Numbered from the stretch's first letter, positions 45,282-54,252 are shown. The stretch: 64,000 nucleotides of DNA from an uncultured Prevotellaceae bacterium (GCA_900316645.1 ONDP01000020.1:1-64000); one strand, 5' to 3'. Numbers and translations: made by a program. Notes: generated from the letters alone by a model not told the origin.

Positions 45282-46265
45282 ATGAAAAAGTTATTATTTA
45301 CATCTCTGTTATTTGTCGTAGCGATATCGAGCTATGGCAAAAAGAAGTATGCTATTACCACAACAGGTGAAACTCTTCTAGCTTTGACGCAAGTTACTGA
45401 TAATGAAGAGCCCTGTTTGTATCCTTTTGGTGGAGACAATGGAAGTCCTCTTTTTTTCGCTGTAAGAGAGAATAAAAAATACTATAACATTTATAAAAAA
45501 GAAAATCCTTTCTCTGCGGCAATGACACAGAAAACAAGCGGTAAGAATTTTAATTATTCGCCTGTTTATTGTGCGGCTACCGACAAGTTGGCTTTCCGTT
45601 GTCAGCTAGAAGGCAGTAGTACTTCCGATATATTCATGATGAATGATGGTAAGGGCAAGGCATTAAACCAGGTTACAGAATCTTCAAATGCGTATGAAGA
45701 CTATCCGAGTTTTAATGAGGATGGAACCTTGTTAGTGTATAGTAAAGTACAATATTCCTATTATAAAAAATACAATTTTTGGGGTTCTTTCTTTGGACTT
45801 GGTGGTTCAACAGTAATAGTTGAGAACAGTGAGATATGGATTAAAAACCTGAAAACAGGCGAAACAACATTGTTGGGTAATGGGTATCAGCCTGTATTTT
45901 CTCCTGATGGAAAGAAGATTGCCTATGTGAAATATTCTTCCGATGCTAAAAGTTGCAGTATCTGGACGATGAATATTGACGGTAGTGAGCAGGTGCAGAT
46001 TACGGATGCCAAGAAAGGATATGCCTATCATCCACGTTGGAGCCCTGATGGTACGAAAATTGTATTTGAAGCCTCAAAGAAGGACAAAAAGGATTTTGAT
46101 ATTTATATCATTGATACCGATGGAAACAATTTAACACAGGTAACAATCAATAAGTCATATGACGGACAGCCTTATTGGACAAAGGATAATTACCTATATT
46201 TTGTTTCTGACCGCGGTAATACTGATGGCAATCTGCAAATCTGGCGTTTTAAGTTGACGGAGTAG
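45282..46265 (+). CDS. Secreted PD40/TolB-like beta-propeller protein
   Basis: A 327-residue exported protein; the signal peptide is KKLLFTSLLFVVAISSYG. Six-blade propeller repeats are visible: YPSFNEDGTLLVYSKVQ, YQPVFSPDGKKIAYVKYS, YHPRWSPDGTKIVFEASK, and GQPYWTKDNYLYFVSDRG, each with the SPDGKKI-type PD40 core. Such domains act in protein-protein contacts outside the cytoplasm. It has its own promoter and terminator, and no operon partner, so the binding partner is unknown. The start at 45282 is set by the promoter. Confidence 0.85.
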   Translation: MKKLLFTSLLFVVAISSYGKKKYAITTTGETLLALTQVTDNEEPCLYPFGGDNGSPLFFAVRENKKYYNIYKKENPFSAAMTQKTSGKNFNYSPVYCAATDKLAFRCQLEGSSTSDIFMMNDGKGKALNQVTESSNAYEDYPSFNEDGTLLVYSKVQYSYYKKYNFWGSFFGLGGSTVIVENSEIWIKNLKTGETTLLGNGYQPVFSPDGKKIAYVKYSSDAKSCSIWTMNIDGSEQVQITDAKKGYAYHPRWSPDGTKIVFEASKKDKKDFDIYIIDTDGNNLTQVTINKSYDGQPYWTKDNYLYFVSDRGNTDGNLQIWRFKLTE

Positions 46266-46278
46266 GAAAATTAATGAT

Positions 46279-46324
46279 AAGCGCACAGCGGGTCACATTC
46301 CAAGCTGTGCGCTTTCTTTTTGTT
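46279..46324 (+). terminator. Terminator after the PD40 gene
   Basis: AGCGCACAGC pairs with GCTGTGCGCT and is followed by TTCTTTTTG, a clear intrinsic terminator 14 bases after the stop. Confidence 0.85.
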
Positions 46325-46424
46325 ATAACAAAATTAGAAAGGACTCCTAATACGAATGCAAATTTATTTGTATTCTTTTCGCTTATTCGAAATTTTGCAC
46401 TATCAAACGTAAATAGGTATGATT

Positions 46425-46625
46425 ATGGAAGCAACCACTTTGAACAAATCACAGATGATGATCTTAGAGTCTTTTGATGGCGCAAAGGACGAGCAAGAAG
46501 TGAATGCGCTAATGGACGTTTTGCAGAATTTCTATGCAATGCGCCTTGAAGCAGAAATGCAGCGTCTGTGGGACAACGGAACCCTTAACCAAGAAGTTCT
46601 TGACAAGCTTCGTGATGAACATTGA
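46425..46625 (+). CDS. Small orphan antitoxin-like protein
   Basis: A 66-residue protein (MEATTLNKSQMMILESFDGA at the start, then LDVLQNFYAMRLEAEMQRLW) ending NQEVLDKLRDEH. It resembles a common Bacteroidales family of small antitoxin-like proteins that usually precede a toxin gene and continue for a few more residues. Here nothing follows but an empty stretch of about 110 bases, so the partner seems lost. A slightly earlier ATG at 46419 is possible. The family link is from memory of the pattern and not certain. Confidence 0.6.
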   Translation: MEATTLNKSQMMILESFDGAKDEQEVNALMDVLQNFYAMRLEAEMQRLWDNGTLNQEVLDKLRDEH

Positions 46626-46736
46626 TTTTGGTTTTGTTTGCCTTGTTGCTTAATTCGTGATTTGAAAAGAGATTTTGCGCCCTAAAAATGTCTTATACCG
46701 ACTATCCCTGTTTCGTCTAGATACCTATCCCTCTCT

Positions 46737-47873
46737 TTATATCATTCGCTCTTTTTCAAGCCAAAGTTGGAAGAAATGGTCATAGATGAAGTATTCACTG
46801 TCTTCTTGAGTGATAAAGTCCTTTTCCAACAAACCCTTAACAGCCGACACTACGCTACTAGTAGAAGGCAAACGGTATTTGTGCACAAACTTACCTCCAG
46901 AGATATTCTTGACGCGCCCCTCTGAAGCTATAGCCAACAAGACATTGCGTTGCTTTTCCGGCATCTGCCGCAAAAGTGTAGCGTAAGCTTCCGACGACAT
47001 CTGGAGATAAGTGGAAATTGCCTCATCTATCATGTCAACAGTACATGTTTCATGAGCGGGAGTTCGCATATACAACAGATTCATAATGCGCTGTATATTG
47101 GCTGTCACTCCATAGAAACGATGATATACCTGTTCGACCACTTCACGGGTGATTCGCCTGTTACCGGAAATGGCAAACCGGGGTTCAGCAAAAGCCCAGT
47201 AATGTTCCAATGGGATAGGATGAAGACTCATTGGGACGACCGACTGATAGAAAGGACGAGCTGGTGAGAGGAACATCTCGCTCATCAGATGACGTTGTGA
47301 ACCGGCAAAGACGAAATTGGCATTCGTGCACTTCTGAATTTGTGTCCTCAGCGCAGCTTCAACATTCTTATTATCGTGATAATAAACAATCTGTTGAAAC
47401 TCATCGATAGCAACCAGACAATGTTTGTCGGCAGAAGACAGATAACTGAAAATCTCATCTAACGTGGTTTGGGGAGGCACCATAGCCCCCACTCCAAGCC
47501 CCCAAACGGGATTACCATTGATGTCGAAGGATATGTCAGAACGGATGGATGACAATACGTTCAGAAATCCTTCCCAGACCTTGCGCCCTTTAGGTTTAAG
47601 AGCCTCAAGGATTGATTTACCGAAGATGTTGACAAAGTCACGGAAAGAGTCGGTAGCATAAATATCAATAACAAAGGTATAGTATTTATCCTTGATAGCC
47701 GGCTGTTCGAAACAATGCTTAATAAGGTCGGTTTTCCCTAAGCGCCGTGGCGACATGAGTGCCATGTTATTACCATTGGTGAGGAAGTCCACCAACATTT
47801 TAGTCTCTTCAACTCGGTCACAGAAATATTCAGGACCTACGTAACCATTAGTAACAAAAGGATTTTCTGTCAT
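46737..47873 (-). CDS. AAA ATPase of the archaeal-type (Orc1/STAND-like) ATP-binding family
   Basis: A 378-residue P-loop ATPase with no signal peptide. The Walker A is SPRRLGKT (41-48) and Walker B HCLVAIDEFQQI (151-162). A sensor-like AGSQRHLMSEM follows, and a C-terminal winged-helix region (KFVHKYRLPSTSSVVSAVKG) is typical of this ATPase family. It starts MTENPFVTNGYVGPEYFCDR. Such proteins are abundant in Bacteroidales and of unclear role. It is preceded by a duplicated promoter region shared with the truncated copy at 42.1 kb. Its own -7 box is 47896-47903. Confidence 0.88.
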   Translation of the reverse strand: MTENPFVTNGYVGPEYFCDRVEETKMLVDFLTNGNNMALMSPRRLGKTDLIKHCFEQPAIKDKYYTFVIDIYATDSFRDFVNIFGKSILEALKPKGRKVWEGFLNVLSSIRSDISFDINGNPVWGLGVGAMVPPQTTLDEIFSYLSSADKHCLVAIDEFQQIVYYHDNKNVEAALRTQIQKCTNANFVFAGSQRHLMSEMFLSPARPFYQSVVPMSLHPIPLEHYWAFAEPRFAISGNRRITREVVEQVYHRFYGVTANIQRIMNLLYMRTPAHETCTVDMIDEAISTYLQMSSEAYATLLRQMPEKQRNVLLAIASEGRVKNISGGKFVHKYRLPSTSSVVSAVKGLLEKDFITQEDSEYFIYDHFFQLWLEKERMI

Positions 47874-47894
47874 CGCTTCACTGTATTGTCCGCT

Positions 47895-48107
47895 GCAAAG
47901 ATAACCATAATTTTGGAATTATCAAAAAATGATTATCAAAAAATGACAATTATTTTATGGAAACAGTTTTTCCTTTTCTTCGTCATTTATTTTTCCTCCC
48001 TCTTATCCACAATATTTGGCTGGTTGGATGCGATTATGCCCTCTTGTTGGATTTACGGGGATTTGTCGTGTCGCAAAACTTAATAATAATGTGTATCTTT
48101 GTGGAGA
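47895..48107 (+). repeat. Long intergenic direct repeat, copy B
   Basis: The second copy of the divergent promoter region at 43181-43394. It separates the intact ATPase gene from the Sel1-repeat gene. Its plus-strand -33 triplet is TCG (not TTG as in copy A), while the -7 box TATCTTTG (48094-48101) is kept. Confidence 0.9.
47996..48051 (-). repeat. 57-bp dispersed island repeat, copy 3
   Basis: Reverse-orientation copy inside the long intergenic repeat B, antisense to the Sel1-repeat gene. Confidence 0.65.
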
Positions 48108-48131
48108 CAAGAACAATAATATTCTATAATT

Positions 48132-49742
48132 ATGAAAACGAGACTCTTTTTGTGTCTATTGCTTTTTGTTGTTACTAACAGCTTAATGGCTCACAATCCA
48201 ATAACAAATGGATTTGGTCCATTTGGGTTCGCATATACAAAATACCCTTGTGATAATATGGAGTGGTATAGCTTTTACTCAATGTGTAAAAAAGAGAAGT
48301 ATAATGAGAAGCATATTGGCAAAGTAAGGACAGAACATGAAAGATTAAATACTGCTCATCCAGAGTTCTCCACTGCAGCGAAGTGTATGCTGGGTTATTA
48401 TCTATTACATGCAGATATGAATCATATACCATTACAGCAAGAAGGTTTCGAACTATTAAGCGAGGGTTTGAAAGAATTGCCTGATACGGCTAAATTTGAG
48501 GGAGAACAAAGAGAGAACTTAAAGGTGTTTATGGGAAACATTTACCATCAATTAGGTTGGGCACATCTGCAAGGAGTGGGCACAGACAAAAATTCCGAAA
48601 TGGCTTTTATTTATTATCACATGGAAAATGAATATCTCGGTAAGAGCCTACCTTTATCTTTGTGCTACTTGTTAGGTGTAGGAACGCCAGTCAACGAAGA
48701 ACTGGCCAAGAGATGTTGCGGAAGTGTTGATAAACATTATTTTTCAGATAACTTATATGCAGATATAGAACTTATGCTTTATCTGCCAGATTGGAATCAA
48801 GAAAATGAAGTGGATAGTATTACATGGTCATTCTTCCGTGAAGGGTATTTGAAATGGCACATTGAGCAAGACTATGAGGGGGCTCATGATGCTTTTTCTA
48901 AAGCAATAGAGAAGAACTATCTTCCTGCTATGTGTGAACTTGGTATGCTTTATCTTGATAAAGGATGGAAGAAAAATGACAAGAAGAAATGGGAGGATTG
49001 GACGCAGAAGGCTGTGAAAGCAGGATTTACGCCCGCTAATCATATAATAGGTAGAAAGTATTTGGAGCATTGGGGTACTGGAACTCCATTCAGTAGCAGT
49101 GGTGAAGGCAAAGCCTTTCCATATTTCGTAGAAGCGGCAAAAGCTGGATATTCCCCATCCATAGAAATACTCAAAGATTATCAAGAAGGCAGGTATTCAA
49201 GAAAAACAGGTCTTACAGCGGCTTTTTCCGACCTCAAAGCAGGTTGGAATTCAGGTGATGAGAACGACCCCGGTTTCTTAGAAGGTTTACTTATGATTGG
49301 AGGCGAAATGGGCAAGAGGTTTGGATATACACCTAGTAATTCAAATAATCCAGCAGTTAGCTCCAGCAAGGTAAGTAACCCTACCCAGCCTTCTGTGACA
49401 TCGGTGGCCACTTCTAATAATGTTCCCACGTCATCTAATACAGGAGAGATAAATAAATACAAGCTGCAATACAGAAACTGGGAACAAAAAGCATCTTATT
49501 GGATAAACTCGTTTAACGAAGCGAACGGCTGGCTGCTGGCAAACAAACGCAATAGTAAAACTAGTCAGATGGAACTCCACAACCGTCAAAGCTCCTGGTT
49601 TACTGCTCAGAAACAACTGAAAGTTGTCCTTCAGGAGTTGCAATTGGCAAGATCTAATGCTGCAAGAGCTGGCGGGAATATTCCTAAAGGAACCACGGAG
49701 ATGAACGTTGAGGCTTGCGTGTCAAAAGGGTATCCGAATTAG
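48132..49742 (+). CDS. Secreted Sel1-repeat protein
   Basis: A 536-residue exported protein with a signal peptide (FLCLLLFVVTNSLMAHNP). Sel1/TPR-like helical repeats span about residues 60-370 (GWAHLQGVGTDKNSEMAFIY, LCYLLGVGTPVNEELAKRCC, AFSKAIEKNYLPAMCELGML, GYSPSIEILKDYQEG). A Ser/Thr/Asn-rich linker follows, then a C-terminal helical coiled-coil part (YRNWEQKASYWINSFNEANG). Sel1 proteins mediate protein contacts. Its promoter is in the duplicated region upstream. Function unknown. Confidence 0.82.
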   Translation: MKTRLFLCLLLFVVTNSLMAHNPITNGFGPFGFAYTKYPCDNMEWYSFYSMCKKEKYNEKHIGKVRTEHERLNTAHPEFSTAAKCMLGYYLLHADMNHIPLQQEGFELLSEGLKELPDTAKFEGEQRENLKVFMGNIYHQLGWAHLQGVGTDKNSEMAFIYYHMENEYLGKSLPLSLCYLLGVGTPVNEELAKRCCGSVDKHYFSDNLYADIELMLYLPDWNQENEVDSITWSFFREGYLKWHIEQDYEGAHDAFSKAIEKNYLPAMCELGMLYLDKGWKKNDKKKWEDWTQKAVKAGFTPANHIIGRKYLEHWGTGTPFSSSGEGKAFPYFVEAAKAGYSPSIEILKDYQEGRYSRKTGLTAAFSDLKAGWNSGDENDPGFLEGLLMIGGEMGKRFGYTPSNSNNPAVSSSKVSNPTQPSVTSVATSNNVPTSSNTGEINKYKLQYRNWEQKASYWINSFNEANGWLLANKRNSKTSQMELHNRQSSWFTAQKQLKVVLQELQLARSNAARAGGNIPKGTTEMNVEACVSKGYPN

Positions 49743-49792
49743 TTTATAACATCCCCCCTGACGACCAGTCCTGTTCGTTTGAAATAGTGAAT

Positions 49793-49835
49793 GGAAGGGT
49801 AGTAGTTGGTTCGAGTAACCACCTACTACCCTTCC
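49793..49835 (+). terminator. Long hairpin after the Sel1 gene
   Basis: GGAAGGGTAGTAGTTGGTT pairs with AACCACCTACTACCCTTCC with one mismatch. It lacks a T-run, so it is a weak terminator or an mRNA 3' end stabiliser. Confidence 0.6.
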
Positions 49836-49920
49836 GTCTATTTATTCATCTGCATTTGGAGGAACATAGAGTAGTTAGATGAGTAGTTCTCCGATGCAAA
49901 TCAAGTATGAGACTCCAAAA

Positions 49921-49976
49921 CCAACAAAAGGGAGTAATCGCCTCTAGCCTGCCAAAAATTACTGATAAGAGGGAAG
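49921..49976 (+). repeat. 57-bp dispersed island repeat, copy 4
   Basis: Shares AAAGGGAGTAATCGCCTC and GATAAGAGGGAAG with the other copies. Unlike them it is not next to a lipoprotein promoter. It is followed by AATGATAATTGTTCAATG-like bases found in the other order in the long repeats. Confidence 0.65.
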
Positions 49977-50071
49977 AAAATTATGGCGTAGGACAAGAAT
50001 GATGATATCATCAAATGATAATTGTTCAATGAAACAGGCGTGTGTTCCAATCTGATCACACTTGTTCGAAC

Positions 50072-50136
50072 AACCACCCACCTACCCACCCGATACGACT
50101 CAAAGGCCGATGGATAAAGGGTGGAAGGCGGGTGGT
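50072..50136 (-). terminator. GC-rich hairpin after the FISUMP lipoprotein gene
   Basis: AACCACCCACCTACCCACCC pairs imperfectly with GGGTGGAAGGCGGGTGGTT. It lies just past the stop codon at 50151 on the minus strand; there is no strong T-run. Confidence 0.6.
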
Positions 50137-50150
50137 TATGATGACGCTAT

Positions 50151-51719
50151 CTAATAGTAATTAACTCCTATGCTGAATGACCATGCTGTATCTTCGTCAT
50201 ACAGGTTGACAACATATTCTATATCATCTTTTCTATAGCTACCTGTAGCAGCGATAGGTGAATATGTCTTTTCAATAGTCATTGTATTATCCCAAAATTG
50301 TTTTGTAAGTAAGTCAAATACAGGCATTGGGTCTAAAAGATTTGCTTTATTAACACGAAAGTAGTACGAATACTGTTTTTTGAAATAACCATCTGTATTG
50401 TTTCCTGACTCATAATTAGCACCATACATGCTTTCAAACGGTAACCCCATATACGTCAAGTTTTGACAACTGGGATTTTCGCTAGCTAATAATAGGAAGC
50501 CTGTTCCCCAGTCAATAATTTTATATGAGTTGGCAAGTGCTTTGACCACATCTGAAAAAGAATTATCCAAATAGAGACCTTGAGAAAAATATTGAGTGTC
50601 TCCCATTGGCAAATTCATCATATCAGCAAGAATCATTTCCGTAGACGGACCCTTCGGGCCATTTTTAACAGGACGCACAGAGTGACATCTCTGAACATAG
50701 TCAATGAAAATCCAAGCACCTCTTTCTGGCATGAAACTAATTCCTGAAGAATATTCGTACCCATCATTGTGTGACGACCAACAAGATCCACCTTCACCTG
50801 TTTCCAACGGGGTTCCTCCATATACTCCAGCAACAGCAGGCATAAAAATTTTGTTCCCATTAGCACCTGTGAATAACTGTCCTTTTACGCCATTTTGTGT
50901 CACCCATTCTGATGTGGTTAAATAAGCAAGTTCTTCACACTGACTTCTAGAAGGCATATTCCAAGAACTGCCCCAATTTACATAGGCAATATCATACTCT
51001 GTACGAGCTATCTCTGAAGGTAATGTCATTTCAGGCCTTGAGGTGAACGGATAGTTCAAATCATCTATTGTGCCTACTGGGAGTGCATCAATTCTGCCCC
51101 ATGAGAAGACACTTCCATACTCTTCAGGATAATTAGCCCCTACGTGACAACATGCCCATAAAGTGCCACTTGGCAGTCCAAGATCTACCATATGCGGGTG
51201 GTTATTGTCAGGACAGTTGACATTCGCGAAAGAACTCTTCATCAGTTCCTCTATCTGGCTTTGTATAGCCGGAGTCATAGCAGCAAAGGTGTTTGTACCA
51301 TTGTCTGGCCAATTTTTCAGGAAGAGGTATTCGGCAGTATATGTCATAACTTCAATTCTCTCCACATGACCTCCTTCCGTCGTGATAGTAAGAACATTGT
51401 CTTTAAAGGAATGCTGGAATGTTCCATCTGTAGTCCATTGATAGACACCAGACTCATTGGATAACTCTTGATACCTGCCTGTGCCATCCTGATTAAATGT
51501 GAGGAAGATATACACTTCACCTTTGGAATTTGTGATGTGCAGATACCACGAGCCTGTAATGACCGTCACTGTCGGTTGGTTACCTCCACCATTGCCACCA
51601 GGATTCACGGGATCAGTACCTTTTGACGGTCCAGCGTCGTCACCACCACAAGCTATAAACAATGGCATTAATGCAAAAGCCAACAATAATTTAGCTATAA
51701 TCTCTATACACTTTTTCAT
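50151..51719 (-). CDS. CGGDD surface lipoprotein with FISUMP domain
   Basis: A 522-residue lipoprotein, Cys24 in FIACGGDDAGPSKG, followed by a Gly/Pro linker. An N-terminal beta domain has SWYLHITNSKGEVYIFLTFN. A FISUMP domain starts at about residue 178: HMVDLGLPSGTLWACCHVGA, then YPEEYGSVFSWGRIDALPVG, WNMPSRSQCEELAYL, IFMPAVAGVYGG, and YVQRCHSVRPVK. The FISUMP fold is found in secreted proteins of Bacteroidetes and Fibrobacter; its ligand is unknown. The promoter and leader (TATCTTTG, then GTGGCATTAAGTACTAAC) are like those of the other CGGDD genes. Confidence 0.87.
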   Translation of the reverse strand: MKKCIEIIAKLLLAFALMPLFIACGGDDAGPSKGTDPVNPGGNGGGNQPTVTVITGSWYLHITNSKGEVYIFLTFNQDGTGRYQELSNESGVYQWTTDGTFQHSFKDNVLTITTEGGHVERIEVMTYTAEYLFLKNWPDNGTNTFAAMTPAIQSQIEELMKSSFANVNCPDNNHPHMVDLGLPSGTLWACCHVGANYPEEYGSVFSWGRIDALPVGTIDDLNYPFTSRPEMTLPSEIARTEYDIAYVNWGSSWNMPSRSQCEELAYLTTSEWVTQNGVKGQLFTGANGNKIFMPAVAGVYGGTPLETGEGGSCWSSHNDGYEYSSGISFMPERGAWIFIDYVQRCHSVRPVKNGPKGPSTEMILADMMNLPMGDTQYFSQGLYLDNSFSDVVKALANSYKIIDWGTGFLLLASENPSCQNLTYMGLPFESMYGANYESGNNTDGYFKKQYSYYFRVNKANLLDPMPVFDLLTKQFWDNTMTIEKTYSPIAATGSYRKDDIEYVVNLYDEDTAWSFSIGVNYY

Positions 51720-51805
51720 AGTCTTTATTGCTTTTTAGTTAGTACTTAATGCCACAAAGATACAAATTAATATTAAGGTTTTCAACGTGGCTACCCCCTC
51801 CAAAT

Positions 51806-51861
51806 CCGACAACAGGGCGGAACCGCCGCCAACCTGCCAAAAATTACTGATAAGAGGGAAG
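51806..51861 (+). repeat. 57-bp dispersed island repeat, copy 5
   Basis: Last copy in the island, upstream of and antisense to the FISUMP lipoprotein gene. Its right half (AACCTGCCAAAAATTACTGA) is nearly identical to copy 4. Confidence 0.65.
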
Positions 51862-52039
51862 AAAAAAATCAACCTGCCAAAACTTGTTGTTGAATGGAGA
51901 AAAACTTTGTGCGTTTTTCTTTACAACGATGGGTCCCGCTTAACTCCCAGCCAATTCCCAGTTACCTCCCAGTGCTGCAGATCATATAATTGGGTGATAA
52001 ATCCTTACAGAAACGGAACTGGAAAAGTACCCACACAAG

Positions 52040-52165
52040 AGAAAATCAAAAAAAGTTTTGGTTTTCTTCTCACTTAATCGTACCTTTGAGACGATGTCCG
52101 AAGATACTCACGTTCGAGAAAACTCAAAAAAGTTTTGGTTTTCTTCTCACTTAATCGTACCTTTG
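52040..52165 (+). promoter_or_regulatory. Two tandem promoters before the histidine kinase gene
   Basis: Two near-identical 50-base copies end in TACCTTTG at 52081-52088 and 52158-52165, 77 bases apart. Each has a TTTTGG -33 region 20 bases before it, and CTCACTTAATCG just before the -7 box. Only the second lies close to the start codon at 52193. Confidence 0.85.
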
Positions 52166-52192
52166 TAATCGAACTAAAAACCTGAGGGAGAT

Positions 52193-54124
52193 ATGAGAAG
52201 ATTTGCGTTTTGCATAGTAGCATTGTTGGTTGTATCGAACTTCATGGGCTGCCAGCAGGAAGGGAAGGTGCAGCCGACAATGGCGACCAAGGACAGTGAC
52301 GAATATTATCAGAAGTTGGTTGATAAGGGTGTGGAGTACTACCGAGCCTATAATGTCGATTCATTTGCCGATTGCAACAAACGCATTCACCAATATCTGA
52401 TGCGCAACGAGGGACGTAAGGATGAGAAATATCTGCAACTGAAGGCTCACTGGCTGAAGGCTGAGGGCGTGTATTATACGGCTCTTCTGGGCAGGCCCGA
52501 TTCCGGTATCGTCTATACGGACAGTGCCATCAGACTGATGGAACGACTGCGGATGGACCCTGAACTGCGCGTCATCACCATGCTGAACAAGGGTAATTTC
52601 TACTCGCAGACAGGTCAGTTCGACCTCAGTGCCGATGCCTACTTGAGAGCGATGGCTGTGGCTGACTCGTTCGAGACGAGTGAGGACAGCCGGATTGCCA
52701 TCAATCTGGGCATCAGTACGGTATATACTTATATGGGTGACTTCACCAGCAGTGGGAAATGGTGGGCCAAGAGCAAGGCGCTGTTGCCCAAGATGAAGAA
52801 GCCCGACCAGTTTATATATTATAATAATGTGGGCAACGACTATTATCTGCAAGATAAGTATCGCGAAGCACTACCCTATTTCGAGAAAGCGGCATCGCTG
52901 GTGAAGGATGATCCTGACAAGACGTGGGACTATTATACTGCACGCACCAATATCGCAGAAATACTGATCAACCTAAAAGAGGCAAAGAAAGCGAGACCTA
53001 TTCTGCATGAAGTGGATAGCTTCTTCCGTAAAGTGGATTTCGGCATACTGCTCTACTACATCCGCACCTCAGAGATAGAACTGGCTACCTTAGAGGGCCG
53101 CCATTCGGACGCGACACAAATGGTCAGAGACAGCAAAACGCCAGCAGGTATGATTCCCGCTGCTGTGGTGATGCGGCTGAAAGCTGAGGAACAGGCTTGG
53201 CGTAAGGCTGGCAACATGCGGGAGGCTTACGAGGCTCATCGGCAATATCACCAACTGAACGACTCTATACAGTCGCAGAATCTGAAGATGCAGATGAATG
53301 CGAGAATGATGGAATACGAGCACGACAAGCGACTGCTGGAACAACAACAACGGATAGAACGCAGCGAAATGAACGAACTCCTGGCTTGGGCACTTTTTGT
53401 AGCGGCACTGCTGGCTGCCGTACTGCTTCTGGTACTCTACCAGTGGCACCGCCGCCGTGGACGCATGAAGGAACTCGAACTCCGTCAGCAACTGATAGAA
53501 ACCAGGCTCGGTAATGCCCGCAACCGCTTGTCGCCCCACTTTATCTACAATGCACTGAACCACGAGATGCTGTCGCAGATGGAGGGACGACAGGTAGATT
53601 TCAACGCTCTGACACAACTGCTGCGCAGAGGATTGGCGATGGCCGACACACTGAAAACTTCGCTACAGGACGAACTGGCTTTTGTAGATTATTATGCCAC
53701 CATCGAGGGGCAACAGATAGGCGACGACTTCAGATACAGCAAAGAGATTGACGAGGGTATAGACATCAGTCAGGTGTCGCTGCCTGCGATGACCATTCAA
53801 ATTTTCGTGGAAAATGCTATCAAACATGGGCTCCGCCCGATGAAACCAGAAAACGGAGAAATGCGCCTACTGAGGATTCACGTCAGCAGACAAGGGCAGG
53901 CCACACTGGTGGAGGTGACAGACAATGGGCAGGGACTGAAAAACGAACCAACGAGTCAGGCACAGACGGGCATGAAGGTGGTGCGCCAAACCATACAGAT
54001 GCTGAACGAGCGAAATCAGGAGAAGATAGACTTTGGGGTGAACAATCTGACGGAGGAAGGAAAGAGAGGTTGCCGCTCGTGGATACTACTGCCCGACCAT
54101 TTTGACTATCACATAGGAAAATGA
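52193..54124 (+). CDS. Lipid-anchored TPR sensor histidine kinase (LytS-type)
   Basis: A 643-residue kinase. The signal ends NFMGC (Cys20), so it is lipid-modified. TPR-like helices span about residues 40-370 (AYYRAYNVDSFADCNKR-like, then YYLQDKYREALPYFEKAASL). A transmembrane segment follows (about 399-421, WALFVAALLAAVLLLVLYQW). The His_kinase domain has LSPHFIYNALNHEML with His449, FVENAIKHGLRP (N box) and VEVTDNGQGL (G box). It probably pairs with the LytTR regulator downstream. The promoter is duplicated. It likely senses a signal outside the cytoplasm through its TPR region. Confidence 0.92.
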   Translation: MRRFAFCIVALLVVSNFMGCQQEGKVQPTMATKDSDEYYQKLVDKGVEYYRAYNVDSFADCNKRIHQYLMRNEGRKDEKYLQLKAHWLKAEGVYYTALLGRPDSGIVYTDSAIRLMERLRMDPELRVITMLNKGNFYSQTGQFDLSADAYLRAMAVADSFETSEDSRIAINLGISTVYTYMGDFTSSGKWWAKSKALLPKMKKPDQFIYYNNVGNDYYLQDKYREALPYFEKAASLVKDDPDKTWDYYTARTNIAEILINLKEAKKARPILHEVDSFFRKVDFGILLYYIRTSEIELATLEGRHSDATQMVRDSKTPAGMIPAAVVMRLKAEEQAWRKAGNMREAYEAHRQYHQLNDSIQSQNLKMQMNARMMEYEHDKRLLEQQQRIERSEMNELLAWALFVAALLAAVLLLVLYQWHRRRGRMKELELRQQLIETRLGNARNRLSPHFIYNALNHEMLSQMEGRQVDFNALTQLLRRGLAMADTLKTSLQDELAFVDYYATIEGQQIGDDFRYSKEIDEGIDISQVSLPAMTIQIFVENAIKHGLRPMKPENGEMRLLRIHVSRQGQATLVEVTDNGQGLKNEPTSQAQTGMKVVRQTIQMLNERNQEKIDFGVNNLTEEGKRGCRSWILLPDHFDYHIGK

Positions 54125-54252
54125 CCAATTTTTGCGATAAGAGGCTAAAAGTATACACTAAAAGCACTTTTCAGTGCCATAAAAGGAATAACAGACCTCT
54201 GAACTGCCAACATCTTTTACAAAATAAATGGAGGTTTTTCGCTTTTTATTCG

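Noticed and set aside
37387-52165. Prophage
   Set aside because: No capsid, terminase, portal, tail or lysis genes are seen; only the VapE-type ATPase hints at a satellite.
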